A stretch of 64,000 nucleotides of DNA from Asanoa sp040676615 (GCF_040676615.1 NZ_JBFAPI010000015.1:131952-195951); one strand, 5' to 3'; shown: positions 43,702 to 54,158, counted from the first letter of the stretch. Notes: generated by a model from the letters alone, not told the origin. Program-made: numbers and translations.

Positions 43702-44884
43702 CGCCGTCTTCCGTGAGCAGTGGGGGCGCGTGCTGGCCACCCTGGTCGGGATCCTCGGCGACATCGAGGTGGCCGAGGACGCGGCGGCCGAGGCGTTCGC
43801 CGTCGCGGCCGAGCGGTGGCCCCGTGACGGAGAACCCGCCAACCCGACCGGCTGGTTGGTCACCACGGCCCGCAACCGCGCCATCGACCACCTGCGGCGC
43901 CAGCAGGTGCTGGCCGCCAAGACCAAGTTGCTCGCCCGCGACCTCGAGACCGCGCCGGCCGGGCCGACCGGAGCGGAGGCATTCGTGGACGGCACCGCCA
44001 CGATCCCGGACGAACGACTGGAACTGATCTTCACCTGTTGCCACCCGGCCCTCTCGCTGGAGGCGCAGGTGGCGCTGACTCTGCGTACCCTCGGCGGCCT
44101 GTCGACGGAAGAGATCGCGCTCGCCTTCCTGCTCCCGTTCGAGACCATGAGCAAGCGTCTGACCAGGGCAAAACACAAGATCCGCGACGCACGGATCCCG
44201 TTCGCGGTGCCACCCGACCACCAGTTGCCCGACCGGCTGGCGGCCGTCCTGGCGGTGGTCTACCTGATCTTCAACCAGGGCTGGGGTGGCGGTCGGGTCG
44301 ACCTCGCCGCGGAAGCGATCCACCTCGGCCGGGCGCTGGCCGGCCTGATGCCCGACGAGCCCGAGGCGCTCGCGTTGCTCGCGCTGATGCTGCTGCACGA
44401 CGCCCGAAGGGCGGCCCGGGTGCGCGACGGGCAGGTGGTGCCCCTCGACGACCAGGACCGCACACTGTGGGACCCGCGCCAGATCGACGAGGGCCGCGCG
44501 CTGCTCGGGCGGGCGCTGGCCCGCGGCCGCACCGGGCCCTACCTGGTCCAGGCGGCTATCGCCGACCTGCACCTCGGCCAGCCGCGCGACTGGCGGTCGA
44601 TCGCCCTGCTCTACGAAACGCTGGGCCGCCAGACCGGCTCACCGATCGTCGAGCTCAACCGGGCGATCGCCGTGGCCGAACTCGACGGCCCGGCCGCCGG
44701 CCTGGCCATCCTCGACGGACTCGACCTGGACCACTACCGGTATTTCCACTCGACTCGCGCCGACCTCCTGCGTCGCGCCGGCCGCGCCGCCGAGGCCCGC
44801 GCCGCCTACCGCCAGGCCCTCGACCTCGCCCAGACCGAGCCCGAGCGGCGCTTTCTCGCCAGCCGGCTGGCCGACTGTTCCTGA
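43691..44884 (+). CDS. ECF42-type sigma factor, second copy
   Basis: A 397-residue sigma factor with region 2 (GDIEVAEDAAAEAFAVAAER, PTGWLVTTARNRAIDHLRR), region 4 (LSLEAQVALTLRTLGGLSTE, FETMSKRLTRAKHKIRDAR) and the long TPR-like C-terminal extension (YETLGRQTGSPIVELNRAIA). It is a paralogue of the factor at 33129-34397; both have a DGPF partner. GTG 43691 is used. Confidence 0.92.
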   Translation: MALDAVFREQWGRVLATLVGILGDIEVAEDAAAEAFAVAAERWPRDGEPANPTGWLVTTARNRAIDHLRRQQVLAAKTKLLARDLETAPAGPTGAEAFVDGTATIPDERLELIFTCCHPALSLEAQVALTLRTLGGLSTEEIALAFLLPFETMSKRLTRAKHKIRDARIPFAVPPDHQLPDRLAAVLAVVYLIFNQGWGGGRVDLAAEAIHLGRALAGLMPDEPEALALLALMLLHDARRAARVRDGQVVPLDDQDRTLWDPRQIDEGRALLGRALARGRTGPYLVQAAIADLHLGQPRDWRSIALLYETLGRQTGSPIVELNRAIAVAELDGPAAGLAILDGLDLDHYRYFHSTRADLLRRAGRAAEARAAYRQALDLAQTEPERRFLASRLADCS

Positions 44885-44963
44885 CGCTTGGTGGTAGTAG
44901 CCCCAGGTAGGTCCGGACGCTAGCGTTACTGACTTTCGCGGCGCCGACCCGTTCGATGGAGCC

Positions 44964-45995
44964 ATGACACTCACCGTGGCACCGTCGCGCCCCACAACCG
45001 GCAGCGACTTCGCCATCCTCTCCCGTCGAATCACCGGCGCGGGGCTGATGCGGCGCCGGCCCGCCTACTACGTGGCCCGCCTCAGCGTCGTATCGCTGAT
45101 GCTCGCCGGTGGTTGGACCGCGTTCTTCCTGATCGGTTCGTCCTGGTGGCAACTCGTGACGGCCGCCTTCCTAGCCGTCACCTTCACCCAGGTCGCCCTG
45201 GTGGCGCACGATCTGGCCCACCGCCAGGTGTTCCGCACCAAGCGCCCGAGCGAGATCGCGGGACGGATCGCCGGAAACCTCGGCGTCGGGATGAGCTACG
45301 GGTGGTGGATGGACAAGCACACCCGGCACCACAACAACCCCAACCACGACGACCTCGACCCGGATGTGGCGCCCGAGGTGCTGATCTGGGCCACCGAGTC
45401 GGCGCTCGGCCGGCGCGGGCTGAAGGGTTTCATCACCCGGCACCAGGCCGCATTGTTCTTCCCCCTGCTGACCCTGCTCGCCATCGACCTGAAGGTGTCG
45501 AGCGTCAAGGCCCTCCGCGGCGGCGTGGTGAAGCGTCGCGATCTGGAGAGCGCCCTGCTCGTCCTGCACGCGGTGGGCTATCTGGCGGCGCTGTTCGTCG
45601 TGCTGTCGCCGCTTCAGGCGATCGCGTTCCTGCTGCTGCATCAGGCGCTGTTCGGTGTCTACCTCGGCATGACCTTCGCACCCAACCACAAGGGCATGCC
45701 GCACCCCACCGGCGACGAGGACTTCCTGCGCAAGCAGGTGCTGACCTCACGCAACGTCCGCGGTGGCTGGCTGACCGACGCCGCGCTGGGCGGCCTGAAC
45801 TACCAGATCGAGCACCACCTGTTCCCCGGCATGCCGGCACCCAACCTGCGCAAGGCCCAGCCGATCGTGCGGGCCCATTGCGCCGAGCTCGGCATCGCGT
45901 ACGAGCAGACGAGTCTCGTCGCCTCCTACCGCCAGGCCCTGCGACACCTGCACGAGGTCGGCGCACCGGCGCGCGCCGCGCACGCGCGGGCCTGA
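44964..45995 (+). CDS. Membrane acyl-lipid fatty-acid desaturase
   Basis: A 343-residue di-iron desaturase with the three His boxes: HDLAHRQ, HTRHHNNPN and QIEHHLFPG. The last box begins with Gln, as in front-end (delta-6-type) acyl-lipid desaturases. Hydrophobic segments around residues 45-85 and 160-225 give about four membrane helices. The enzyme introduces cis double bonds into membrane lipid chains, probably to adjust fluidity in the cold. It stands alone; regulation is not visible. Confidence 0.92.
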   Translation: MTLTVAPSRPTTGSDFAILSRRITGAGLMRRRPAYYVARLSVVSLMLAGGWTAFFLIGSSWWQLVTAAFLAVTFTQVALVAHDLAHRQVFRTKRPSEIAGRIAGNLGVGMSYGWWMDKHTRHHNNPNHDDLDPDVAPEVLIWATESALGRRGLKGFITRHQAALFFPLLTLLAIDLKVSSVKALRGGVVKRRDLESALLVLHAVGYLAALFVVLSPLQAIAFLLLHQALFGVYLGMTFAPNHKGMPHPTGDEDFLRKQVLTSRNVRGGWLTDAALGGLNYQIEHHLFPGMPAPNLRKAQPIVRAHCAELGIAYEQTSLVASYRQALRHLHEVGAPARAAHARA

Positions 45996-46001
45996 CCGCT
46001 C

Positions 46002-46709
46002 TTACAGGCCGGCCGGGAACGTGAACGTCGCCGGCGGGTTGGCCTGCTGGGCCGCGGTGCCGTAGACCAGCGCGATCTCGTCGTGGGCGTGCAGCACGAT
46101 GCCGGCCGGGTCGCCCTGCTGGAGCTTGCCGTTCACGTACGCGTGGAGTTCCTCGCCGTTGCCGGTCTTGAGACTGCCGATGTGGTCGCCGGACAGCGAC
46201 ACCTGCCACTCGGTGAACACCTGGCCCAGGCTGAAGTCGGCCTGGACGGGCGACTCGACGTGGATCACCCCGCTGGTGTCGTGGGTGTGCAGCGGGCTCA
46301 GTTCGCCGGTGGTCTCGTCGATGCCGATCAGGGCCGGCACCACGACAGGCTGGCCGTTGACGCTGATGTCGAGATGGGCGTGGATGTGCTCGACGGTGCC
46401 CTCGGTGCCCAGCATCGGCAGCCCGGCGGCCCGCACGTGCGCCGCGGGGTCGGCGGGCACCGCCCACGGCGGCGGGTCGGTGCGGCCTTGGGCGGTGGCC
46501 GCCGGTGAGCTCGGAATCCCGGCCGCCGCGGCGGAAGCCGGCGACGACCGGTGCAACGTGAGCGCGAGCACAACGCCGACCACGACGAGCACGACCACGC
46601 CGACGATGCCGCCGGTGAAGAGGTGCCGCCGCCGGCGGTCGCGCTTCCGCGCCGTTTCCATGGCCTTGCGGGCCGCGGCCGCGCGAGCCTTGCGGCTTTC
46701 ACCGGACAT
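46002..46709 (-). CDS. Membrane-anchored histidine-rich protein of unknown function
   Basis: A 235-residue protein. A basic N-terminus (RKAMETARKRDRRRRHLF) leads to one strong transmembrane helix at about residues 35-55, a Ser/Ala/Pro linker, and an outside domain of about 150 residues. This has clustered conserved-looking histidines: VEHIHAHLDISVNG, LSPLHTHDTSGVIHVESP and VLHAHDEIALVYG, with FSLGQVFTEWQVSLS between. The pattern suggests a metal site of a beta-sandwich. No family can be named. It is convergent with the desaturase gene, only 6 bases apart. Confidence 0.72.
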   Translation of the reverse strand: MSGESRKARAAAARKAMETARKRDRRRRHLFTGGIVGVVVLVVVGVVLALTLHRSSPASAAAAGIPSSPAATAQGRTDPPPWAVPADPAAHVRAAGLPMLGTEGTVEHIHAHLDISVNGQPVVVPALIGIDETTGELSPLHTHDTSGVIHVESPVQADFSLGQVFTEWQVSLSGDHIGSLKTGNGEELHAYVNGKLQQGDPAGIVLHAHDEIALVYGTAAQQANPPATFTFPAGL

Positions 46710-46831
46710 CTGGCGACGTACCTCCCCGTGCGCGCGCACCCGCGCCGATACGGCGGGCGCGATGCTCAACGATGCGTCGCTCAGTTGAAAGTAGGCGGAC
46801 AGCTGCCTGAGGATTTGTTGTGTGACCTGGG

Positions 46832-47734
46832 CTACGCCGTGGCGACCAGGCGGCGCAGGGCGGCGCGGGCGGGTGGGCCCCAGGTGGGCTTGCCGCCGGG
46901 GCCGGCGTCGGCGGCGATGAGGATGCCGCTGAGCACGCGCGCCATCGCCCAGCCTCGGGCCCGGCGGACGGTGTCGGGGGTCACCCGGTAGACCGCGTGG
47001 AACCGGTCGACGGCGTCGTCGGGCAGCAGAAGCCAGGCGGCGGCGAGGTCGTACGCGGGGTCCCCGGCGCAGACATCGCCGAAGTCGATCACTCCGCAGA
47101 GCGTGCCGTCGGCGGTGAGGACGTTCGCCGGGTGCAGGTCCGCGTGGATCCACAACCGCGGCCCGGTCCACGGTGCCGCGGTGACCGCGTCGTGCCAGAC
47201 GGCGCGGACGGCGTCCGGCTCGTCGACCAGCCCGCGCTCGGTGGCGGTGGCGACCCCGTGGGCGAACTGGTCGGCCCGCTCGGCCAGCGGGCCGCCGCGG
47301 TCGCGGCCGGTGGGTGCGTCGTCGGGTGCCGGTTGGTGCAGGGCGGTCAGGAAGGTGGCCAACACCTCGGCCGCTTCGTGGCCTCGGATGACCGGGGCCA
47401 GGTCGGCCGGCGTGCCCGGAACCCAGGTGGTGATGAGCCAGGGACGCGGGAACCGCGCGGTGGGCTCACCGAGTCGCTGGGGCACCGGAATCGGCAGCGG
47501 CAGGCGCGGTGCCAGCGTGGGCAGCCAGGCGTGTTCGTTGCGCAGCAGTTCGTCGGCGGACCCGGTCGCGAAGGGCAGTCGCACGGCCAGGTCGTCGCCG
47601 AGCCGCCAGAGTTGGTTGTCCCAGCCGCGCGGTCCCGGCCGGACCGGCCGGTCGGCGAGGTCGGGGTGCTGGTCGCGGACCAGTTCCTGGACAAGTTCGG
47701 CGGTGACCTCACGCATCAGCCGATGATCCATCAT
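46832..47734 (-). CDS. Aminoglycoside-phosphotransferase-family kinase
   Basis: A 300-residue APH-fold kinase with the catalytic loop LWIHADLHPANVL, the metal site GVIDFGDVCAGDP, and the N-lobe stretch RGWDNQLWRLGDDLAVRLP. It is closest to the macrolide/aminoglycoside-type resistance kinases, but chromosomal members often act on metabolites. ATG 47731 is an equivalent start. It is divergent from the quinone-oxidoreductase-like gene. Confidence 0.86.
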   Translation of the reverse strand: MMDHRLMREVTAELVQELVRDQHPDLADRPVRPGPRGWDNQLWRLGDDLAVRLPFATGSADELLRNEHAWLPTLAPRLPLPIPVPQRLGEPTARFPRPWLITTWVPGTPADLAPVIRGHEAAEVLATFLTALHQPAPDDAPTGRDRGGPLAERADQFAHGVATATERGLVDEPDAVRAVWHDAVTAAPWTGPRLWIHADLHPANVLTADGTLCGVIDFGDVCAGDPAYDLAAAWLLLPDDAVDRFHAVYRVTPDTVRRARGWAMARVLSGILIAADAGPGGKPTWGPPARAALRRLVATA

Positions 47735-47834
47735 GCTGTCGAGCCCGCGCCTGGTTGTGTCGGCGCGTGCTGTTGACCTGAAGTCCGGTTGAGGTTGAAG
47801 GCTGGGATCAAGGATCAACGGGAGGGTAGTCAGG

Positions 47835-48800
47835 ATGCGCGTTATCGAGATACGGGAGTTCGGCGGACCGGAGGTGCTCGTGCCGGTGGAGGTCGCCGAC
47901 CCGATCCCCGGCGCGGGCGAGGTCGTGGTCGCCGTGGAGGTGGCCGACACGCTCTGGCTGGAGACGATGGTTCGCCGTGGCAACGGCGGAGCGGCGTTCC
48001 CGGTGCGGCCGCCCTACCGGCCGGGTGTCGGGGTGGCCGGCACGGTCGCGGCCGTCGGCCCGGGCGCTGATCCACAATGGACGGCCCGCCGGGTGGTCGC
48101 GCGCAGCGGCCCCACCGGCGGCTATGTGGAACGGGCGGTCGTGCCGGCCGAAGGTCTGGTCACCGTGCCCGACGACGTGAGCCTGCGCGACGCCGCGGCC
48201 GTGCTGCACGACGGGGTCACCGCGCTGGCGCTGGCCGACATCGTCAAGCCCGTGGCGGGCGACCGCGTGCTGGTGACCGCCGCCGGCGGCGGGCTCGGCG
48301 CGATCCTGGTGCAGATCGCGCACGCGGCGGGCGCCACGGTGGTCGCCGCCGCCCGCGGCGCCGCCAAGCTCGAACGCCTCCGCCGGCTCGGCGCCGACGT
48401 CGTGGTGGACTACTCCACGCCCGGCTGGACCGACCAGGTGCGCGACGCCACCGGCGGTCTCGACGTCGTGCTCGACGGCGCGGGCGGCGAGTACGGGCGC
48501 GCGGCGTTCGACCTCGTGACGGCCGGCGGCCGGTTCTCGGCGCACGGCACGCCCGCGGGCGGTTTCGCCGTCGCCGACCCCGACGTCGCGCGGGCCCGGG
48601 GCATCACCGCGACCGGCATCGACGCCGTGCAGTTGAGCCCCGAGCGATTCCGGGGCTACCTGGCCCGCGCGCTCGACGAGGTCGCGAACGGCCGGATCAC
48701 GCCGCTGGTCGGCCAGACCTTCCCGCTGGAGCGGGCGGCCGACGCGCACGCCGCGATCGAGAACCGCACAGCGGTGGGTAAGACGCTGCTGTTGGTCTGA
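47835..48800 (+). CDS. Zinc-type MDR dehydrogenase / quinone oxidoreductase
   Basis: A 321-residue medium-chain reductase without the structural zinc cysteines. It has the GroES-like N-terminal domain and the dinucleotide loop VLVTAAGGGLGAILVQIAHA, then VDYSTPGWTDQV and LDVVLDGAGGEYG. It matches the NADPH:quinone reductase (QOR) group. Substrate unknown. Confidence 0.9.
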   Translation: MRVIEIREFGGPEVLVPVEVADPIPGAGEVVVAVEVADTLWLETMVRRGNGGAAFPVRPPYRPGVGVAGTVAAVGPGADPQWTARRVVARSGPTGGYVERAVVPAEGLVTVPDDVSLRDAAAVLHDGVTALALADIVKPVAGDRVLVTAAGGGLGAILVQIAHAAGATVVAAARGAAKLERLRRLGADVVVDYSTPGWTDQVRDATGGLDVVLDGAGGEYGRAAFDLVTAGGRFSAHGTPAGGFAVADPDVARARGITATGIDAVQLSPERFRGYLARALDEVANGRITPLVGQTFPLERAADAHAAIENRTAVGKTLLLV

Positions 48801-48904
48801 TCACGCGGCGAACGCGCTCGGCGAGCGCCCCTCAGAAGCTCCGTCCCGCGCGGTCCGGTCGCGGCCACCTCGGGCAGGATGGCTTCTTGGCAGATGGAGG
48901 TGCG

Positions 48905-49684
48905 GTGATAGAGACGTCCGAGTACGTGAACGCCGTTGTCGACCAGACGAGCATTTTCGCCGATTGGGTGCACGGGCGGGACCCGGCGACGCCGGTGCCG
49001 ACCTGTCCGGAGTGGACGCTGGTCGATCTCGTCGACCATGTCGGCTCGACACAGCGCATGGTGTCGATGCTCGTGGGTGAGCGGATGACCGAGCCGAGCC
49101 GGGCGTTCGCGGGCCATGTCCCCGGTCCGACCGATCCGGCCCAGTGGCGCGCCTGGCTGACCGGCACGGCGGCCGAGGCGGAGCGGGCGTTCGCGTCGGT
49201 CACCGACGACACACCGGTGTGGGACCCGTCCGGCGGGGAAGCGGGCGTGCCGTTCTGGTCGCGTCGGCTCTTCGGCGAGGCGTGCGTGCATCGCGCGGAC
49301 GCGGCCGCGGCGCTGGGCGAGGAATACGAGTTGGCGCCGGAGCCGGCCGCGGCGGCCATCGAAGACTGGCTCGCCAACATGACCTCACGCGGCTACTGGG
49401 AGAACAGGGCGGGCTTCGCCGACGCGATCCGCGGCGACGGGCAGACCCTGCACTTCCACGCGACCGACGCGGCCGGGGAATGGGTGGCCCGGCGCGAGCC
49501 GGACAAGGTCGTCCTGGAACGCACACACACCAAGGCCGACGTCGCCGTCCGCGGCCCGGCCGCCGACCTGCTGCTCGTGCTCAGCCGGCGTCGCTCGCTG
49601 GACGCGACCCCCACGCTCGACCTGCACGGCGACCGGGCGCTGCTGCGACACTGGATCGAGCACATGGACTGGGTCGCCGGTTGA
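48905..49684 (+). CDS. Maleylpyruvate-isomerase-fold, mycothiol-dependent enzyme
   Basis: A 259-residue DinB/MDMPI-like protein. The N-terminal four-helix bundle (TPVPTCPEWTLVDLVDHVGS, then EACVHRADAAAALG) supplies the metal His residues; the C-terminal part (AADLLLVLSRRRSLDATPTL) is the sterol-carrier-like lid. Members use mycothiol as cofactor for isomerisation or conjugation. GTG 48905 is chosen for the GGAGG just upstream. It is coupled to the GNAT gene by a one-base overlap. Confidence 0.88.
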   Translation: MIETSEYVNAVVDQTSIFADWVHGRDPATPVPTCPEWTLVDLVDHVGSTQRMVSMLVGERMTEPSRAFAGHVPGPTDPAQWRAWLTGTAAEAERAFASVTDDTPVWDPSGGEAGVPFWSRRLFGEACVHRADAAAALGEEYELAPEPAAAAIEDWLANMTSRGYWENRAGFADAIRGDGQTLHFHATDAAGEWVARREPDKVVLERTHTKADVAVRGPAADLLLVLSRRRSLDATPTLDLHGDRALLRHWIEHMDWVAG

Positions 49685-50235
49685 TGGACGAACTGCTCAC
49701 ACCCAGAATTCTGCTGCGCCGGTGGCAGGACGACGACCTGGACGCCTTCGCCGAGATCACCGCCCAACCCGAGGTGATGCGCTGGATACGCGACGGCCGT
49801 GTGCTGGACCGGGCAGGCGCGGCGGAGCGCCTTGACGCGTATCGGCGGCATTGGGCGGAACACGGCTTCGGCCTGTACGCCCTCGTCGTGCGGCAGACCG
49901 GCGAGTTGGCCGGGTTCACCGGCCTCGCGGTGCCGACGTTCCTCCCGGAGATCCTGCCGGCCGTCGAGATCGGCTGGCGGCTGGGCCGGCGGCACTGGGG
50001 ACAGGGCCTGGCCACCGAGGCGGCCCGGGCGGTGGTCGACCACGCGCGCGACGGCCTCGGCCTCGACCGCCTGGTCAGCATCCACCAGGTCGGCAACGAC
50101 GCCTCCGCCCGCGTGATGATCAAGATCGGCATGCACCTCGAACGCGAGACGACCGAACCCTCGGGTGGCCGCGCGGTCCGGGTCTACGCCATGGACCTGG
50201 GGGTCACCGACCGGCTCGCGCGCGGTAGCGGCTGA
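49684..50235 (+). CDS. GNAT-family N-acetyltransferase (RimJ/RimL-like)
   Basis: A 183-residue acetyltransferase: TPRILLRRWQDDDLDAFAEI, then the acetyl-CoA loop IGWRLGRRHWGQGLATEAAR and the ending SARVMIKIGMHLERET. It belongs to the RimJ/RimL side of the fold, acting on protein N-termini or small amines. The ATG at 49684 overlaps the previous stop by one base (TGATG). Its 3' end overlaps the convergent sulfotransferase gene by 32 bases. Confidence 0.9.
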   Translation: MDELLTPRILLRRWQDDDLDAFAEITAQPEVMRWIRDGRVLDRAGAAERLDAYRRHWAEHGFGLYALVVRQTGELAGFTGLAVPTFLPEILPAVEIGWRLGRRHWGQGLATEAARAVVDHARDGLGLDRLVSIHQVGNDASARVMIKIGMHLERETTEPSGGRAVRVYAMDLGVTDRLARGSG

Positions 50236-50953
50236 CCCAGTCGTGGTTGAGCTGGTCGGCCTGCCGGCGGTGACGGGGAACGAACGCCTGCCCCGCCGGC
50301 GGATCCAGCCCGAGGAAGGCGAGGATGCCGCCGGTGACCCGGTCGATCTCGGTGGTGAGGTCTTCGTAGCGAACGGTGTGCGGCCGGACGCCGAACGTCG
50401 TGAACCAGTTCCGCCAGGCGTCGTTGTGTTCGCCGATGGTCTGGACGAGATCGTGGATCTGCCCGAAGTCGAAGCGGGGCTCGCGGCCGGGCGACACGGC
50501 GTCGCCGTGCTGCCAGAAGCGGGTCTGTTCAGCGCGCGCCCACGAGACCGCCTGCGCGACCGTGTCTTCCCGCCAGAGATGGACGAAGCGAAGGCGCCCG
50601 AATGCTCGGGTCAGCAGGTCGAGGTCGGCGCCCGACCGACGATCACCATGGACGGCGCCGAGCTTGGCCACCAGTTCGTCCAACGTTCCCCACATGACCC
50701 GGGCGGCGAAGACGCCGTTCGGCGTCGTCCCCTCCGCGATGGCCGCGCGTAGGTAGTCGCGGTAGTCGAACGCACCGTGCTCGTCGCGCGGCAGCCGCCA
50801 CCGGTCGGCCCACATGTCTTCGCCCGGCACCCGGAAGTAGGACTCCGGCCGCCCGGCGACGCCGGTGTCCCGGAGCAGCCCACACAGCAGCGTGCTGCCG
50901 GTCCGCGGCGTACCGCAGATCAGGTATGCGTCGATGTCGTTGTCGCTGACCAC
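50204..50953 (-). CDS. Stf0-family sulfotransferase
   Basis: A 249-residue PAPS-dependent sulfotransferase matching Stf0 (trehalose 2-sulfotransferase type): YLICGTPRTGSTLLCGLLRD as phosphosulfate-binding loop, RPESYFRVPGEDMW, then LRFVHLWREDTVAQAVSWAR. In mycobacteria Stf0 starts sulfolipid synthesis. Trehalose as acceptor here is a family-based guess. Start GTG at 50953. Confidence 0.88.
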   Translation of the reverse strand: MVSDNDIDAYLICGTPRTGSTLLCGLLRDTGVAGRPESYFRVPGEDMWADRWRLPRDEHGAFDYRDYLRAAIAEGTTPNGVFAARVMWGTLDELVAKLGAVHGDRRSGADLDLLTRAFGRLRFVHLWREDTVAQAVSWARAEQTRFWQHGDAVSPGREPRFDFGQIHDLVQTIGEHNDAWRNWFTTFGVRPHTVRYEDLTTEIDRVTGGILAFLGLDPPAGQAFVPRHRRQADQLNHDWVSRYRARAGR

Positions 50954-51066
50954 GGTCCGCAGTCAACCACTGTGTCGCAACACCACGTCGGCCAACCGGC
51001 CCGATGGCGGCGACACACCCCGTGCCGTACACGCACCTGGGAGTGCTGGTGGCGAATGATTCCCTT

Positions 51067-51780
51067 ATGTACGCCACGCAGAAGGTCGCCGTCGTCACGG
51101 GGGGCTCGGGAGGCATCGGAGCGGCCGTCGTGGCCGGCTACCGCGGCCTTGGTTACGCCGTTGTCGCGACCGGGCTCGCCATCCTGCCGTCGGTGGATCC
51201 CGAGGTGCTCGCCGTGTCCGACGACGTATCCGAGTTCGGCGCCGGAGCACGGATCGTGGACGCGGCCATGGCCCGCTTCGGCCGCGTCGACACGTTGGTC
51301 CACTGCGCCGGGCTCTTCGTCTCCAAGCCGTTCACGGACTACACCGACGCCGACTACGAGAAGGTCGCCGGGGTGAACCTGCGGGGTTTCTTCGACACGG
51401 CCCGCAGCGCGATCAAGGCGATGCTCTCCCGCGACGGCGGCGGGCACGTGGTGAACATTTCCACCAGCCTGGTCGACAACGCCGACGCCCGGGTGGCCGC
51501 AGGGCTCGCATCGCTCACCAAAGGTGGCCTGAACGCCGTCACCAAGTCATTGGCGATCGAGTACGCCACCCGCGGTATCCGGTTCAACGCTGTCGCGCTC
51601 GGCGTCATCCGCTCGCCGATGCACCCCGACGACCCGGACGGCTTGCAGGCCGCGCTCCACCCGGTCAACCGAATGGGCGAGATCGACGACGTGGTACGCG
51701 CGGTCCTCTACCTGGAGCAGGCCCCCTTCGTCACCGGCGAGATCTCCCACGTCGACGGTGGCCAGAGCGCGGGGCACTGA
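51067..51780 (+). CDS. Short-chain dehydrogenase with altered active site
   Basis: A 237-residue SDR with a normal dinucleotide loop (AVVTGGSGGIGAAVVAGY), HCAGLFV and VNISTSLVDN with the Ser. Where YxxxK is expected it reads LASLTKGGLNAVTK, so the Tyr is absent while the Lys is kept. It could be inactive, use another acid, or belong to the tyrosine-less SDR group seen in some bacteria. Start ATG 51067; GTG codons upstream in frame are less likely. Confidence 0.83.
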   Translation: MYATQKVAVVTGGSGGIGAAVVAGYRGLGYAVVATGLAILPSVDPEVLAVSDDVSEFGAGARIVDAAMARFGRVDTLVHCAGLFVSKPFTDYTDADYEKVAGVNLRGFFDTARSAIKAMLSRDGGGHVVNISTSLVDNADARVAAGLASLTKGGLNAVTKSLAIEYATRGIRFNAVALGVIRSPMHPDDPDGLQAALHPVNRMGEIDDVVRAVLYLEQAPFVTGEISHVDGGQSAGH

Positions 51781-51782
51781 GG

Positions 51783-52478
51783 TCACTTGAGGATTTCCAG
51801 CATCCGATCACCCAGAACGGCGGCGGAGTGCGGGTTCTGCCCGGTGACGAGGTTGCCGTCCTCGACCATGTACGGCTCCCAGATCGGGCCGCGGCTGTAG
51901 TTCACGTGGACCTTCTCCCGCAGGTCGGTTTCCAGGAGCCAGGTCGCCCTGGACGCGAGGCCGACCGCGTCCTCCTCCTCGTTGGTGAACCCCGTGACGT
52001 TCTTGCCCTTGAAGGGCGATTCGCCGTGGATCCGGGTGGCCAGCATCGAGGCGGGTGCGTGACACACGATGAAGAGCGGGTCGCCCGAGAGAAGCTGCGC
52101 CGTGAGCAGCCGACCCACGTCGGCATCCCAGGCCAGGTCCGCCATCGGTCCGTGACCACCGGGCAGGTAAACCGCGTCGTAGTCCTCCAGCCGGACGTCC
52201 GACAGCTGGAGCGGTCGACGCATCACCTCGGCGGAGCGGATGATTTCCTCCAACTCCAGGGCGCCCTTTTCGCCACCGGCCATGGAGGGCCGCAAGCTCA
52301 TCATGTCGACGTTCGGAATAGTCCCGCCGGGGGTGGCGACCACGACCTCATGGCCGGCATCCGTGAGAAGCTTGTAGGGATTCGCGAACTCCTCGGCCCA
52401 ATAGCCGGTCGCGTACCGTGTGCCGTCCTTGAGCACCCAGTAGGTCGCTCCGCTCACGATGAAAAGTACCTTCGCCAT
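51783..52478 (-). CDS. DJ-1/PfpI-family protein (Hsp31-like)
   Basis: A 231-residue type-1 glutamine-amidotransferase fold: VLFIVSGATYWVLKDGTRY, DYDAVYLPGGHGPMADLAWD, and the nucleophile Cys in FIVCHAPASMLA. The Hsp31-like layout gives chaperone, glyoxalase III or deglycase activities. It lies 3 bases from the convergent SDR gene. ATG 52478 is preceded by AAGGCGG. Confidence 0.87.
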   Translation of the reverse strand: MAKVLFIVSGATYWVLKDGTRYATGYWAEEFANPYKLLTDAGHEVVVATPGGTIPNVDMMSLRPSMAGGEKGALELEEIIRSAEVMRRPLQLSDVRLEDYDAVYLPGGHGPMADLAWDADVGRLLTAQLLSGDPLFIVCHAPASMLATRIHGESPFKGKNVTGFTNEEEDAVGLASRATWLLETDLREKVHVNYSRGPIWEPYMVEDGNLVTGQNPHSAAVLGDRMLEILK

Positions 52479-52637
52479 TACATTCCGCCTTCTCGTGCGC
52501 ATCCGCGCCCGCGGCCTGTCGGCCCGCAGGCCCGGTTCCCCACGCTACGCAGCCATGCGGTGTGGTTCAGGGGTTCCTCGAACTCGGCAGCCGGAAATCC
52601 GCTACCCACAACTGAATCCGGCGGTGATCATTGAGGA

Positions 52638-53780
<1,143 letters not shown>

Positions 53781-53870
53781 CCAAGCCGGCGGTGATGCTG
53801 CGACCTGGCCTTGCGAACACTTAGGACCGTGCCGGATGATGACCAACGCAGAAGGTGGTGGTCACGGCCG

Positions 53871-54158
53871 GTGAGCGGATTCGAGGTTCAGATCGGTCAG
53901 CTGCGGGATGCAGCCAAGGCGGCGGGATCTGCTGCCGACCAGGCCCGGGTGGTGGACCCGGGCACCGGCCTGGATGCGATCGCGACGGCGTTGCCAGGTG
54001 GGGTTTCGGCGATGCGGGCGCCCACCCTGGGGTCGACGTTCGACGAACGCGCGAAGGGATGGGCAGGCGAGATCGACCGGTGGAGCGAGTCGGTCACGTC
54101 GGAGGCGCAGGCATACGCCGACAGTGAAGACGCCGCGAAGAAGGCTTTCGGCGGATGA
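53871..54158 (+). CDS. WXG100/ESX-like small protein, second cassette
   Basis: A 95-residue all-helical protein (FEVQIGQLRDAAKAAGSAAD, then KGWAGEIDRWSESVTSEAQA) of ESX-type size and composition. It overlaps the downstream large gene by 4 bases (ATGA), which is the usual partner arrangement for T7SS effectors. GTG 53871 is used. Confidence 0.75.
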   Translation: MSGFEVQIGQLRDAAKAAGSAADQARVVDPGTGLDAIATALPGGVSAMRAPTLGSTFDERAKGWAGEIDRWSESVTSEAQAYADSEDAAKKAFGG

